Shown: positions 29,276 to 38,600 of the stretch, piece by piece | Layout of the letters: every line of letters begins with the position of its first letter | How positions within the stretch are numbered: the first letter of the stretch is position 1 | Assembly: GCF_003710935.1 (NCBI RefSeq) | Contig: NZ_RHHS01000040.1 | Location: 62,001 to 126,000 of the forward strand | Length of the DNA stretch: 64,000 bases | Reading direction: 5' to 3' | Source of the DNA: Brevibacillus gelatini | GTDB taxonomy: Bacteria; Bacillota; Bacilli; Brevibacillales; Brevibacillaceae | Position numbers and translations under genes: made by a program | Notes under the pieces: generated by a model | What the model was told of the DNA's origin: nothing | The model's input: the letters and a program-made list of their open reading frames with translations, nothing else | Databases searched by the model: none

Positions 29276-30253
29276 TTGATTAAAACGTACTTTTACAACC
29301 ATTCAGAGCAGAAGATGTTTCACGATGTTGATCTGTCCACGAAGGATCAATGGCTGAAATCTCCCGAGGATTTGCTCTGGATCGATCTGTATGATGTGGG
29401 GAACAATGAGCTGCCCTATATTGCCAAGATTTTCGACTTTCACCCGCTGGCCATCGAGGACTGCCTGCACGTCAGTCCGCGTGCCAAGGTTGACAAGTAC
29501 GATGATTATTATTTCTTCGTTTTTCACGCCCTGCGTTACAATGAAGAAAGCGACGACGAGATTACCACGGTAGAACTGAACGTTTTTCTCGGCCCCAACT
29601 ACATTGTTACGATCCATAAATCGCCGATGAACACCATCGGGCGGATCGCTGCCATGTGTCACCGCAACAACTCCTATCTGAACCGGGGGCCCGACTACTT
29701 GCTCTACGCGATTGTCGACGGGATCACGGATGAATACTTCCCGATCATCGACCGGATCAGCGTGCGGATTGACGAACTGGAGGACGAGATTTACGAACAC
29801 CAGATGGAGGAAATTACGGAAGAGTTCCTGGCGCTGAAGCGGACGATTATTTTGATAAGGCGTGTCATCATGCCGCAAAAGCGAATTTTTGCCAACGTCA
29901 ATGGCCGCTACTCTTTCGACATTTCCGAGGAAAACGTTCCGTTCTACAGTGACCTGACCGACCACCTGGAGCGCATAGCGGACTCCACCGAGACGTTCCG
30001 CGACCTGGTGAACGGTGCGCTTGATACGTACTACACGATCATCAGCGCGAAGACGACAGAGACGATGCGCGTCCTCACGATCATTTCCACGATCATTCTG
30101 CCGCTTACATTCATTACCGGGCTGTTCGGGATGAATACGTTCGCCTGGCTGGGAGAAGAGGCAGAGCCTTACATGCTGATCGTGGCACTCGTTATCATGC
30201 TGGCGATGACCTTTTTCATGCTGCACATTTTCCGCAAACGAAAGTGGTTGTAA
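29276..30253 (+). CDS. corA: CorA-type Mg2+/Co2+ transporter
   Basis: 325 aa. A large N-terminal cytoplasmic funnel (residues 1-260) is followed by two C-terminal membrane helices. The pore signature GMN is present in ITGLFGMNTFAW at the end of the first helix (about 282-293), and the C-terminus is basic (HIFRKRKWL). It forms a pentameric divalent-cation channel. Start TTG 29276 has a GGGGGTGAGGA site upstream. In B. subtilis this gene is not at this locus, so it is an insertion into the yajC-yrzE-yrbG-spoVB order. Confidence 0.93.
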   Translation: MIKTYFYNHSEQKMFHDVDLSTKDQWLKSPEDLLWIDLYDVGNNELPYIAKIFDFHPLAIEDCLHVSPRAKVDKYDDYYFFVFHALRYNEESDDEITTVELNVFLGPNYIVTIHKSPMNTIGRIAAMCHRNNSYLNRGPDYLLYAIVDGITDEYFPIIDRISVRIDELEDEIYEHQMEEITEEFLALKRTIILIRRVIMPQKRIFANVNGRYSFDISEENVPFYSDLTDHLERIADSTETFRDLVNGALDTYYTIISAKTTETMRVLTIISTIILPLTFITGLFGMNTFAWLGEEAEPYMLIVALVIMLAMTFFMLHIFRKRKWL

Positions 30254-30272
30254 TTGGAGCTAATAGTTGCAA

Positions 30273-30315
30273 GCCCCCTGCCGAACACTACTAGCAAAAA
30301 TGTTCGATAGGGGGC
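30273..30315 (+). other. Stable hairpin in the corA-yetF-like intergenic region
   Basis: GCCCCCT (30273-30279) pairs with AGGGGGC (30309-30315), and GAACA (30283-30287) with TGTTC (30301-30305). There is no T-run afterwards. It lies just before the ribosome binding region of the next gene; it could be an mRNA processing or regulatory structure. Confidence 0.6.
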
Positions 30316-30338
30316 AGCGGGAAGTGGAAGAAATTTCA

Positions 30339-31037
30339 ATGGTATTGTTGCGCACCCTTTTCTCGTATTTTTTCCTCCTGATCTTGCTCCGCATGATGGG
30401 CAAGCGAGAACTGGGGAAGTTGTCGGTTTTTGATGTTGTGATCTCCATCATGCTGGCAGAAATGGCGGCACTGGCTATCGAGGACGTGGAAAAGCCGGGG
30501 CTTCAGTTTTATTTGCCGATGCTGTTGATCGCCCTGTTGGAAATCGTTATGGCGTACATTTCCCTCAAGAGCAAAAAATTCCGCGATGTCGTCGATGGTT
30601 CCGCTGACATGATTATCGAAAACGGGGAAATCCGCGAGCAAGCGATGCGCCGAAATCGGTTGAACATGGATGATCTGCTGGTTCACCTGCGACAAAAAAA
30701 CGTGAAAAACATTGCGGATGTCGAGTACGCCATGATGGAGCCTACAGGGCAAATGAGCGTCTTTTTGAAGCAGGACAAAGAACCCCTTACGCGCGGAGAT
30801 TTAGGGCTGCCCAAAGAAAAACCGGTAAGCCCTGTTTCGTATAAAGGTTTGCCGATTCCGTTGATCCTCGACGGCAAGGTGAGGCAGGAGGCATTGCAAA
30901 AGATCGGGCAAAATCAGCTTTGGCTGAAACGGGAAATCCGCAAGTACGGGATCAAGGACATTCGCGAGGTGTCCTTTTGCAGCATTGACGAACAAGGCAT
31001 CATCTACATCGACAAAAAAGACAAGCCGCTACACTAG
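30339..31037 (+). CDS. YetF/DUF421 membrane protein (YrbG-like)
   Basis: 232 aa. Three N-terminal membrane helices (residues about 3-85) with the family motif LRMMGKRELGKLSVFDVVI, then a cytoplasmic YetF domain from about 90 (DMIIENGEIREQAMRRNRLN; DDLLVHLRQKNVKNI; IPLILDGKVRQEALQKIG). Function unknown; relatives occur in sporulation (SpoVAE-like domains) and stress. It lies where B. subtilis has yrbG, before spoVB. GTG 30324 or ATG 30300 are alternative starts. Confidence 0.82.
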   Translation: MVLLRTLFSYFFLLILLRMMGKRELGKLSVFDVVISIMLAEMAALAIEDVEKPGLQFYLPMLLIALLEIVMAYISLKSKKFRDVVDGSADMIIENGEIREQAMRRNRLNMDDLLVHLRQKNVKNIADVEYAMMEPTGQMSVFLKQDKEPLTRGDLGLPKEKPVSPVSYKGLPIPLILDGKVRQEALQKIGQNQLWLKREIRKYGIKDIREVSFCSIDEQGIIYIDKKDKPLH

Positions 31038-31048
31038 GTGTTAGCGGC
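31013..31048 (-). terminator. Terminator of spoVB (minus strand)
   Basis: GCCGCTA / TAGCGGC inverted repeat covering both convergent stop codons; on the minus strand it is followed by TTGTCTTTTTTG. Confidence 0.7.
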
Positions 31049-32627
31049 GGGGGAAAAACATGGCGAGCTGCTCGCCGATCCACGGAATGCGACGGACGTC
31101 CTGCTTGCCCAGGACGCGCATGGCCACGAGCAGCACCAGGTACAGCAAGGTGCTGATGCAGGTGCTGGCCAAAAGCAGCTTGCCCGTCGAAGAATGCAGG
31201 AACCAGTGCTCGGCCATGTACGTGCCAAGGTAGCCCATGGCCAGCATGGCGATCCCTATTTTTCCAAATTCCCATACGTCAATGGTAAAGCCGATTTTTT
31301 TGGTGAGACTGGCAAAATGGAGCAGCGTTCCCAATGTGATGCCGATGTTGGTGGCAATCACAGCGCCGTGGATGCCAAAAGCCGGCTGGGCGGTGAACAC
31401 GAACATCGCCCCTGTTTTTACGATGGCACTAATCAGTGTATTGCGAAAGACGACCTGGGCGTAGTCGAGACCTTGCAAGGCAGCGGCCAGCGGGGCCTGG
31501 AAAAAGAGAAAGACGGAAAAGGGAGCAAGCTCCTTCAACAGGACGCCGACCTCGCGATACTCGCTGCCGTAGAGCAGCACGCACAACGGCTCGGCAAAAA
31601 TAGTAAGCAGAACGGTACAAGGTGCTCCGATGACGAGTGTGATGCGCATTGCCTGGTAGATGCGCCGATGCACGAGAGGAGCATTTTTTTGATAGGCCGC
31701 CTCGGCAACGGCAGGAACGAGCGAAACGGACAAGGAATAGGTTAAAAAAGTGGGAAAGAGCAGCAGCGGAACCGCCATCCCGGCAAACTGTCCGTACAGT
31801 CCGGTTGCAGCTGCCGTCGTGTACCCGGTGATGACGAGCGCAAACGGAACGAGCATTGGCTCCAGCACGTAGGCGATGGAACCGATGATGCGACTTAAGG
31901 TAACAGGCAGGGCAACGTGGATCAGCTGCGCGAGGTTTGCTCTGCTTGCGGAAATGGCTTTGCGAAATGACGTTTCCAGAAGCTGTGTGGCCGCTTTTTT
32001 ACTTCCTTTTCGGTATTGCCAGAGAATGTAGAGAAGTCCGGCAGCTTCCCCGAAAATAATGCTGCCCACCGCACCGGCTGTGGCGTACTCGACGCCCGCA
32101 GGTAAAAACGACACGGTCATGACGACGACCAGCGCCATGCGCGCTACCTGCTCCAGCAGTTGGGAGACAGCTGTCGGAATCATGTTTTGCTTGCCCTGGA
32201 AGTATCCGCGCAGAACGAGCGAAATACTGGAGATCGGAATGACAGGGATGGCGGCGAGCATGACGATATGGGCGCGCGGGTCGGCGAACAGGGCACCTGC
32301 GATCCGGTGGGAAAACAAAAGGAGCAGTGTGCAGATGAACAGGCTGATGCCGCCTGCCACAGACAAGGCCAACAGCAGGTAGCGGCGGGTCAGCCGCGGA
32401 TTGTTCGCCGCTTCCGTCTCTGCTACCTGCTTGGCGATGGCGACAGGCAGACCGAATGTCGTCACCGTAATCAGAAAGTACAGCAGGGGCACAACCATTT
32501 GATACAGCCCCATTCCTTCCGCTCCAATGATGCGTGATAGCACGATCCTGTGAGCAAAGCCGAATACTTTGGTGATGCCGCCGGCAATGATGAGGATAAC
32601 CGTTCCGAAAAAGAATGACTGTCTCAT
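31041..32627 (-). CDS. spoVB: Stage V sporulation protein B (MOP/MATE-type flippase)
   Basis: 528 aa with about 14 membrane helices. It starts MRQSFFFGTVILIIAGGITK, with the family motif RIVLSRIIGAEGMGLYQMV (residues 27-45). SpoVB belongs to the polysaccharide (MOP) exporters and is needed for spore cortex formation, probably flipping lipid-linked peptidoglycan precursors in the mother cell. AAAGGAG precedes the start on the minus strand. Position between yrbG-like and comN genes agrees with B. subtilis. The open frame extends upstream to 33035 but has no support. Confidence 0.92.
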   Translation of the reverse strand: MRQSFFFGTVILIIAGGITKVFGFAHRIVLSRIIGAEGMGLYQMVVPLLYFLITVTTFGLPVAIAKQVAETEAANNPRLTRRYLLLALSVAGGISLFICTLLLLFSHRIAGALFADPRAHIVMLAAIPVIPISSISLVLRGYFQGKQNMIPTAVSQLLEQVARMALVVVMTVSFLPAGVEYATAGAVGSIIFGEAAGLLYILWQYRKGSKKAATQLLETSFRKAISASRANLAQLIHVALPVTLSRIIGSIAYVLEPMLVPFALVITGYTTAAATGLYGQFAGMAVPLLLFPTFLTYSLSVSLVPAVAEAAYQKNAPLVHRRIYQAMRITLVIGAPCTVLLTIFAEPLCVLLYGSEYREVGVLLKELAPFSVFLFFQAPLAAALQGLDYAQVVFRNTLISAIVKTGAMFVFTAQPAFGIHGAVIATNIGITLGTLLHFASLTKKIGFTIDVWEFGKIGIAMLAMGYLGTYMAEHWFLHSSTGKLLLASTCISTLLYLVLLVAMRVLGKQDVRRIPWIGEQLAMFFPRR

Positions 32628-32714
32628 GGAAGGCTCCTTTGCAATGAAAAATTCATTCAGTAAAGAATATGGACGTGCCGCTGTCGGCATGACTACTTTG
32701 AGGGGGAAACGGGG

Positions 32715-32951
32715 ATGGACCAAGCGCAAAAGCAGGAATGGTATGGGCGAGTAGCAAGTCTTTGCCAGAGCAAGGCCGAGGAATTTGCCATGCTGGGCTA
32801 TGAAAATGTAGAGGCCGCAGACATCTGGGAATGTGTCACGAGCGGGTACAAGGAAATCCCCCCGATGCACCGTCTTGTCAACGATATTCTTTCGCTCAAG
32901 CCGAACAAGTACATGAATTACCTCATGATGCAAATGTATAAAAACAGTTAG
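32715..32951 (+). CDS. comN: Post-transcriptional regulator ComN
   Basis: 78 aa, soluble. It fits the small ComN/YrzD family with the core CQSKAEEFAMLGYENVEAAD and DIWECVTSGYKE, and a C-terminal INDILSLKPNKYMNYLMMQM-like segment. In B. subtilis ComN promotes comE mRNA at the division site together with DivIVA. It lies between spoVB and secD exactly as in B. subtilis (yrzD). Confidence 0.83.
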   Translation: MDQAQKQEWYGRVASLCQSKAEEFAMLGYENVEAADIWECVTSGYKEIPPMHRLVNDILSLKPNKYMNYLMMQMYKNS

Positions 32952-33038
32952 TGAAACTTCCTGTCTCTTCGTTCGTATAAGTAGCATGCTTTTAGTAGAG
33001 AAGGGGTTGGTTACCATGGTTCGCTCTTCCAGCATTCG

Positions 33039-33068
33039 TTGACACGTTTTTTCTCACTTCGCTATAAT
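33039..33068 (+). promoter_or_regulatory. Strong sigma-A promoter of secD-secF
   Basis: Consensus TTGACA (33039-33044), 18 bases, consensus TATAAT (33063-33068). Confidence 0.85.
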
Positions 33069-33129
33069 GGGCATATTGGTTTCTCGCCTTGGCGCGGGAC
33101 CCTGTTTATGAAAGAGGGGTATCACAAAA

Positions 33130-34368
33130 ATGATAAAATGGGGAAGATTTCTCCTGTTCCTGGTTGTTGTCGGCCTTTTGGCGACACTGGTGTCTACTAC
33201 GACCAAGCAGGTAGCAGGAAACATCACGCTCGGTCTTGACCTGCAGGGCGGGTTTGAGATTTTGTACGAGGTTGAGCCTCTCGAGGCTGGACACAAGGTT
33301 GATCTTGAGCTTTTGAAATCAACCGCACACATGATTGAGAAACGGATTAACATCGGTGGCGTGGCAGAGCCTGTGATCTCTACCGAGCTGCCAAACCGGA
33401 TTCGCGTGCAAATCGCTTCGCAGTCCGCGGATCAGGACAAGCTGCGCGAGCTGATCGGCAAACCCGCTGTACTGACGTTCCGCGACGAGTCGGGCAAGAT
33501 TATCCTGCAAGGAAGCGACCTGGCGCCGAACGGGGCAGCGGTTGGCTACGATGAGTTGAAACGTCCGCTCGTAACCTTGAAATTTTCCGACGTGAAAAAA
33601 GTAGAGGAAGTTACCCGCGCGAACCTTTACAAGCGCATGGCGATTTATTTGGATGAAACCATGCAAACCAATCCAACCATTCAAGCTGTGATTACAAACG
33701 GAAGCGCGCAAATCACAGGCGAATATACCCAGGAAACGGCACAGGAACTGGCTGACCTGCTCAATTCCGGTGCGATGCCTGCGAAGCTGACCGAGAAGCA
33801 GGTGACATCGGTAGGGGCTTCCCTCGGTGCGCTGGCCCTGGAGAAAACGCTCTATGCCGGCTACATCGGGGCTGCATTGATCTTCGTGTTCATGCTGATC
33901 GTCTACCGCATGCCAGGGATGATCGCCAATATTACGCTGGCTGGGTTTACTTATTTTTGTATGCTCGTACTCGACTGGATGGATGCTACCCTGACGCTGC
34001 CGGGTATCGCCGGTTTTATTTTGGCAGTAGGGATGGCAGTCGATGCGAACATCATTACGTATGAGCGTATCCAAGAAGAAATTCGCTCGGGCAAAACCAT
34101 TTTGTCAGCTTTCCGTGCCGGTGAGCGCCGTTCCCTGATTACCATTATCGACGCGCACGTGACGACACTGATTGCGACAGGCGTGTTGTTCTACTTCGGG
34201 ACAAGCTCCGTGCAAGGGTTTGCTGTCGTTTTGGCCATGACAATCATCGTGAGTGTGATTACCAACGTGTTTGGGTCTCGCTTCCTCCTCTGGCTGGTGG
34301 TCCGTTCCAACATGTTTAAAAAGCCGTTCTGGTTCGGGGTAAAGGAGAGTGAGATCGGTGAGCTTTGA
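33130..34368 (+). CDS. secD: Protein translocase subunit SecD
   Basis: 412 aa. N-terminal membrane helix (LLFLVVVGLLATLV), external domain starting TLGLDLQGGFEILYEV, and five C-terminal membrane helices with the RND-like motif AVGMAVDANIITYERIQEE (about residues 300-318). With SecF it uses the proton gradient to help release secreted proteins. B. subtilis has one fused SecDF protein; here the two halves are separate. Confidence 0.95.
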   Translation: MIKWGRFLLFLVVVGLLATLVSTTTKQVAGNITLGLDLQGGFEILYEVEPLEAGHKVDLELLKSTAHMIEKRINIGGVAEPVISTELPNRIRVQIASQSADQDKLRELIGKPAVLTFRDESGKIILQGSDLAPNGAAVGYDELKRPLVTLKFSDVKKVEEVTRANLYKRMAIYLDETMQTNPTIQAVITNGSAQITGEYTQETAQELADLLNSGAMPAKLTEKQVTSVGASLGALALEKTLYAGYIGAALIFVFMLIVYRMPGMIANITLAGFTYFCMLVLDWMDATLTLPGIAGFILAVGMAVDANIITYERIQEEIRSGKTILSAFRAGERRSLITIIDAHVTTLIATGVLFYFGTSSVQGFAVVLAMTIIVSVITNVFGSRFLLWLVVRSNMFKKPFWFGVKESEIGEL

Positions 34369-35272
34369 TCGTGAACACACTGTCATTCGATTTGACATCG
34401 TAAAGAATCGCCGGAAGTACTTCATTTTCTCTTCCGCGATTATCATTATCGGTTTTTTGTTTATGCTGTTCCAGGGGCTGCACCTTGGTGTTGACTTCAA
34501 GGCAGGGACCCGTCTGGACATTTTCGTTGGAAAAGAGTTCAACCCGGCTGATGTCGAAGCGGTGTTGAAGCAGGAAATTCCGGACGTAACCTTTTCCAAG
34601 GTGACACCGTACGGAACGAATCAGGCTTATACCCGCTTCGATCAAACGATTTCCTCTGACACGCTGATGAAGGTGGAAGAGGCGCTGAAGAAGAAATTCG
34701 GCGATCAGGTCACGAAGCAGGTATCATCTGTCGACCCGATTATCGCCCAGGAAATGGTGAAAAAGGCAGCGATTGCAGTAGCGATTGCCTCGCTTGGGAT
34801 CGTTGTCTACATCGCGATTCGTTTCCAGCTGCTGTTCGGGATTGCCTGCGTCGTCGGGCTTTTGCATGACGTAATCATTCCGATTGCGCTGTTCTCCGTG
34901 TTCAATCTGGAGGTAGACATTACCTTCATTGCCGCGCTGTTGACGATTCTCGGTTACTCCATCAACGACAAAATCGTTATTTTTGACCGTATCCGGGAAA
35001 ATCTGCGCACCATGAAGTCCAAAACGATTCCGGATCTGGAGCATCTCGTGAACGTGTCGCTCTGGCAAACGATGCGCCGCTCTGTGTACACCGTAGCAAC
35101 TGTGTTCTTTACCGCGCTTGCGATCGCGGTGCTTGGCAGCGAGAGCATTCGCAACTTCTCGCTGGCGCTGTTGTTCGGTCTGGTGAGCGGTACGTACTCC
35201 TCGATCTTTATTGCTGCTCAAGTTTGGGTAAACCTGAAAGAGCGGAATATGAAAAAGAAAAAAGAAGCGTAA
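34358..35272 (+). CDS. secF: Protein translocase subunit SecF
   Basis: 304 aa. N-terminal helix (YFIFSSAIIIIGFLFMLF), external GVDFKAGTRLDIFV region, and the SecF signature ILGYSINDKIVIFDRIREN (about residues 205-223). GTG 34358 has AAAGGAG (34341-34347) at ten bases; the GTG at 34349 is too close. It overlaps secD by 11 bases in another frame, so the separation of SecD and SecF is a true gene split and not one frameshifted ORF. Confidence 0.94.
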   Translation: MSFDREHTVIRFDIVKNRRKYFIFSSAIIIIGFLFMLFQGLHLGVDFKAGTRLDIFVGKEFNPADVEAVLKQEIPDVTFSKVTPYGTNQAYTRFDQTISSDTLMKVEEALKKKFGDQVTKQVSSVDPIIAQEMVKKAAIAVAIASLGIVVYIAIRFQLLFGIACVVGLLHDVIIPIALFSVFNLEVDITFIAALLTILGYSINDKIVIFDRIRENLRTMKSKTIPDLEHLVNVSLWQTMRRSVYTVATVFFTALAIAVLGSESIRNFSLALLFGLVSGTYSSIFIAAQVWVNLKERNMKKKKEA

Positions 35273-35277
35273 TGGGC

Positions 35278-35308
35278 AGACCGCAGGGAATTTCCCCCTG
35301 CGGTTTTC
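35278..35308 (+). terminator. Terminator after secF
   Basis: ACCGCAGGG / CCCTGCGGT stem followed by TTTTC. Confidence 0.8.
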
Positions 35309-35458
35309 TACGCTTGTTCGTCCAAACGTTGTTTGCGAAAAAGGGCGCGGATCGTGCAGGAGAAGAACGATGGCCGATGATCGGCTGGCCAAAGCCCAGC
35401 TTGGTGGCCCAGCTTGCGGTATTTTCGGTTCTAGCTCGCAACCGCCATGTTTATGCAG

Positions 35459-35488
35459 TTGTCAGTCTGTCGCTCCATCCACTATAAT
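35459..35488 (+). promoter_or_regulatory. Sigma-A promoter of recJ-apt
   Basis: TTGTCA (35459-35464), 18 bases, TATAAT (35483-35488), 24 bases before recJ. Confidence 0.75.
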
Positions 35489-35511
35489 GAATGAGGATTG
35501 GAGGAGAGCCT

Positions 35512-37866
35512 ATGCTGAAAGCGAAAACACGCTGGAAACTGGCCACCTACGATGAACAGATTGCGGCCGCGATAGCTGAGGAGTGCCAGCTAACTCCGCT
35601 CGTGTCCAAGCTGCTTGTCATTCGCGGCATCGACACAGCGCAGAAGGCCCGTGATTTTTTGCAAGCTGGCCCGGAATTGTTTCATGACCCTTTTTTGCTG
35701 GATGGAATGGAACAGAGCGTGCATCGCATTCAACAAGCGATAGAGAGGCAAGAGCCGATCTGCATTTACGGCGACTATGACGCGGACGGGGTCAGTTCGA
35801 CATCGTTAATGGTACATCTGCTGCGCCAACTGGGCGCTGTTTTTGACTACTACATTCCCAACCGTTTTACCGAAGGGTACGGGTTACATAAAGAAGCTTT
35901 GGCGCATTTGCATAAAAGCGGTTACAAACTGATTATTACCGTAGACACGGGGATCAGTGCAGTAGAGCAGGTAGCGTATGCGTCACAGCTGGGGCTTGAC
36001 GTCATTGTAACCGACCACCACGAACCTCCGGCAGTCATCCCGGAGGCATTTGCTGTGATTAACCCGAAAAAGCCGGGCTGTCCGTACCCGTTTGACATGC
36101 TCGCGGGAGTCGGGGTCGCCTTCAAGCTGGGGCATGCTTTGCTAAAGGAGCCTCCTTTGCATTTGGCTGACCTGGCTGCACTCGGGACGATCGCCGATCT
36201 GGTGCCACTGGTGGATGAAAACCGGATTCTCGCCAGGGTGGGACTGAAACGGTTGAACCAGACGCGCAATATCGGTTTGCAAGCGCTTATTCGCGTGTGC
36301 GGGCTGGCTGACAGCGAGCTGTCGGCAGGACATGTCGGCTTTGCTCTTGGACCGCGGCTGAATGCGAGCGGACGACTGGAGACGGCAGAGGCCGCTGTCA
36401 AGCTGCTGACGACCGAGGATCAGGACGAGGCCGAGCAGTGTGCGCAGGCGCTGGACGATTTGAATCGCGATCGCCAGGAGCTGGTGGCGCAGATCACGGA
36501 AGAAGCCGTACAGATGGTCAGAGAGCTGTACCCACCGGAAAAGAACAACGTCCTCGTGCTGGCCAGGGAAGGCTGGAACGTCGGCGTTGTGGGAATTGTG
36601 GCGTCTCGGCTGGTCGAGCTGTTTTACCGTCCGACCATCGTGCTCGGCATCGACCCGGAAAAAGGCACGGCCAAAGGCTCGGCGCGGAGCATCGCCGGCT
36701 TTGACATGTACGAGGCCCTGACGGCGTGCAAGGAATGGCTCCCGCATTATGGCGGGCACACCATGGCGGCAGGAATGACCCTGCCCGTGGAAAATCTCGA
36801 TCTGTTGCGCAACAGACTGAACGAGCTGGCAGGCGAATGGCTGACGGCAGAAGACTTTATCCCGCTGACCAAGGTCGATGTGGCAATGAGCATGGACGAG
36901 ATCAGCCTGGAAGCCGCGGAGCAGCTGGAACGGCTCGCTCCGTACGGAATGGGCAACCCGACTCCACTCGTCTTGCTGGAGGAAGTGGAAACAGAGGGGA
37001 TGCGCGCGATCGGGCGTGATGACAATCATTTGAAATGCACACTCGTCAAGTCTGGCCAATCGTTGGATGCCATCGGCTTCAACTGGGCGCACGTGACGAA
37101 ACAAGTGACCCCAAAAGCGCGCTTTCATGTGCTGGGAGAGCTGTCGGTAAATGAATGGAATGGCAACCGCAAGCCACAGTTGACCATCCGCGACTTGTCG
37201 GTCAATCACCAGCAAGTTTTTGATTGGCGGGGCAGTCGTGATAAAGTAGAGAAATGGCAGCAGCTTGTAACTGAATCAGTGACGACGACGGTCGTGTTTC
37301 GCAGGGAAAGCTATGAGTTGCTGGTGCAAAAGGCGGCGGAAGCGCAGCGATCTTCCATGGTGTTGCTCGCGTCATCCGTAAAGCCTGAACACGAGGGACC
37401 CAGGCAGACAATCATCCTCTACGATTTGCCAAAACGCCGCGCGGATTTGCATGCGATCAGCGCGTTGCTGCAGCAGGCCGAGCGCATTTACTGCCTGTTC
37501 GGCGACCCGGATCTGGGGATGGAGCGGCTTTCCTGTCCAAGCCGGGAGCACTTCAAGCAGCTGTACCAGTTTTTTGTACAGGTGCCGACCGTAAAGCGCA
37601 TTCACCTCGATGCGCTGGCCCGCAAGCTGCAATGGAAAAGGAGCTTGCTGGACGGGATGCTCGCGATTTTTGTCGAGCTGCAGTTTGTAAGCGAGGATGC
37701 AGAACAGTACCGATTGCAAGAGGTGGCGGAAAAAAGGCCGCTGGAAAGCTCGGTTCTATATTCAGAGTGGAAGGAAGAGGCGCAGCTTGCTACGGACTTG
37801 CTGCTTTCCTCTTCGGAATCATTGATTCAAACGTTTCATCAGTTGGTGACACCTGTCACCGTATAG
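35512..37866 (+). CDS. recJ: Single-stranded-DNA-specific exonuclease RecJ
   Basis: 784 aa. 5'-to-3' exonuclease in recombination and repair. DHH-phosphoesterase motifs: YGDYDADGVSST (residues 87-98), ITVDTGIS (about 142-149), VTDHHE (167-172), then DHHA1 with GGHTMAAGMTL (about 411-421) and an OB domain. A C-terminal extension of roughly 200 residues (from about 580) follows, as in other Bacillales RecJ proteins. Start at ATG 35512 with GGAGGA. Confidence 0.96.
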   Translation: MLKAKTRWKLATYDEQIAAAIAEECQLTPLVSKLLVIRGIDTAQKARDFLQAGPELFHDPFLLDGMEQSVHRIQQAIERQEPICIYGDYDADGVSSTSLMVHLLRQLGAVFDYYIPNRFTEGYGLHKEALAHLHKSGYKLIITVDTGISAVEQVAYASQLGLDVIVTDHHEPPAVIPEAFAVINPKKPGCPYPFDMLAGVGVAFKLGHALLKEPPLHLADLAALGTIADLVPLVDENRILARVGLKRLNQTRNIGLQALIRVCGLADSELSAGHVGFALGPRLNASGRLETAEAAVKLLTTEDQDEAEQCAQALDDLNRDRQELVAQITEEAVQMVRELYPPEKNNVLVLAREGWNVGVVGIVASRLVELFYRPTIVLGIDPEKGTAKGSARSIAGFDMYEALTACKEWLPHYGGHTMAAGMTLPVENLDLLRNRLNELAGEWLTAEDFIPLTKVDVAMSMDEISLEAAEQLERLAPYGMGNPTPLVLLEEVETEGMRAIGRDDNHLKCTLVKSGQSLDAIGFNWAHVTKQVTPKARFHVLGELSVNEWNGNRKPQLTIRDLSVNHQQVFDWRGSRDKVEKWQQLVTESVTTTVVFRRESYELLVQKAAEAQRSSMVLLASSVKPEHEGPRQTIILYDLPKRRADLHAISALLQQAERIYCLFGDPDLGMERLSCPSREHFKQLYQFFVQVPTVKRIHLDALARKLQWKRSLLDGMLAIFVELQFVSEDAEQYRLQEVAEKRPLESSVLYSEWKEEAQLATDLLLSSSESLIQTFHQLVTPVTV

Positions 37867-37878
37867 GAGGAATTTTTC

Positions 37879-38391
37879 ATGGATTACAAACAATACATTC
37901 GCGTCATTCCGGACTTTCCGCAACCGGGGATTCGCTTCAAGGATATTACGACGCTTTTGAAAGACGGCGCTGCCTACCGCGCGGCGATTCAGGAGCTCGC
38001 TGAGTTCGCCCGCGAAGTGCAGGCAGATGTCATCGCGGGTCCGGAAGCACGCGGATTTGTTGTGGGGGCTCCTTTGTCTTACGAGCTCGGGATCGGTTTC
38101 GTGCCAGTCCGCAAGTCCGGCAAGCTTCCTTACGAATCGATCAAGGCGGACTACGATCTTGAGTACGGCAAAGACGCACTCGCTGTACACGTGGATGCAG
38201 TTACCCCTGGACAGCGCGTTCTGATCGCAGACGATCTCTTGGCAACCGGGGGAACGATTGAAACGACGATCAACCTGATTGAAAAGCTGGGCGGAAAAGT
38301 GGTCGGCGCCGCTTTCTTCATCGAGCTGTCCTACCTGGAAGGCCGTAAAAAAATCGGCGATGTTCCGATCAAATCTTTGGTGCAGTATTAA
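37879..38391 (+). CDS. apt: Adenine phosphoribosyltransferase
   Basis: 170 aa. It makes AMP from adenine and PRPP. The PRPP loop is in [17 protein letters not shown] (about residues 115-131), and [15 protein letters not shown] and [11 protein letters not shown] are typical. AGGAGG precedes the start; gap to recJ is 12 bases. recJ-apt-relA order is conserved in Bacillales. Confidence 0.97.
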   Translation: MDYKQYIRVIPDFPQPGIRFKDITTLLKDGAAYRAAIQELAEFAREVQADVIAGPEARGFVVGAPLSYELGIGFVPVRKSGKLPYESIKADYDLEYGKDALAVHVDAVTPGQRVLIADDLLATGGTIETTINLIEKLGGKVVGAAFFIELSYLEGRKKIGDVPIKSLVQY

Positions 38392-38406
38392 TTGAACCAT
38401 CAACGA

Positions 38407-38434
38407 AAAACGGGTCATACGCCCGTTTTTTTCT
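38407..38434 (+). terminator. Terminator after apt
   Basis: AAAACGGGTCATACGCCCGTTTTTTT hairpin (AAAACGGG / CCCGTTTT) with T-run. Confidence 0.88.
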
Positions 38435-38473
38435 TTTTTCCGCGCACTGTTCATACTTTACAGGGGAAACAGC

Positions 38474-38502
38474 TTTACAATACGAACGACATAAAAGATA
38501 AT
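38474..38502 (+). promoter_or_regulatory. Candidate sigma-A promoter of relA
   Basis: TTTACA (38474-38479), 17 bases, GATAAT (38497-38502). It implies a leader of about 170 bases. Confidence 0.5.
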
Positions 38503-38556
38503 AGTATGCAATAGAGATGAGGTTCTTTTTTCATCCAGACAAACGATCGATTATTC

Positions 38557-38600
38557 AAGCCTGCTTCTTCGCAAGAACTTCAACCTTTAAGGCTTTTTTT
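38557..38600 (+). promoter_or_regulatory. Possible attenuator in the relA leader
   Basis: AAGCCT (38557-38562) can pair with AGGCTT (38590-38595), enclosing a small TTCTT/AAGAA hairpin, and is followed by eight T. An upstream GTTCTT (38523 region) could instead pair with AAGAAC (38573-38578). This looks like mutually exclusive terminator and antiterminator pairing, but stems are short. Confidence 0.35.

Noticed and set aside
33015-33041. A nine-codon mini-ORF (MVRSSSIR) before secD as a leader peptide
   Set aside because: It ends inside the -35 box of the strong secD promoter, so it would not be on the secD transcript from that promoter.
34349-34368. Frameshift splitting a fused secDF
   Set aside because: secF has its own ribosome site and start, a proper N-terminal helix, and many bacteria have separate secD and secF.
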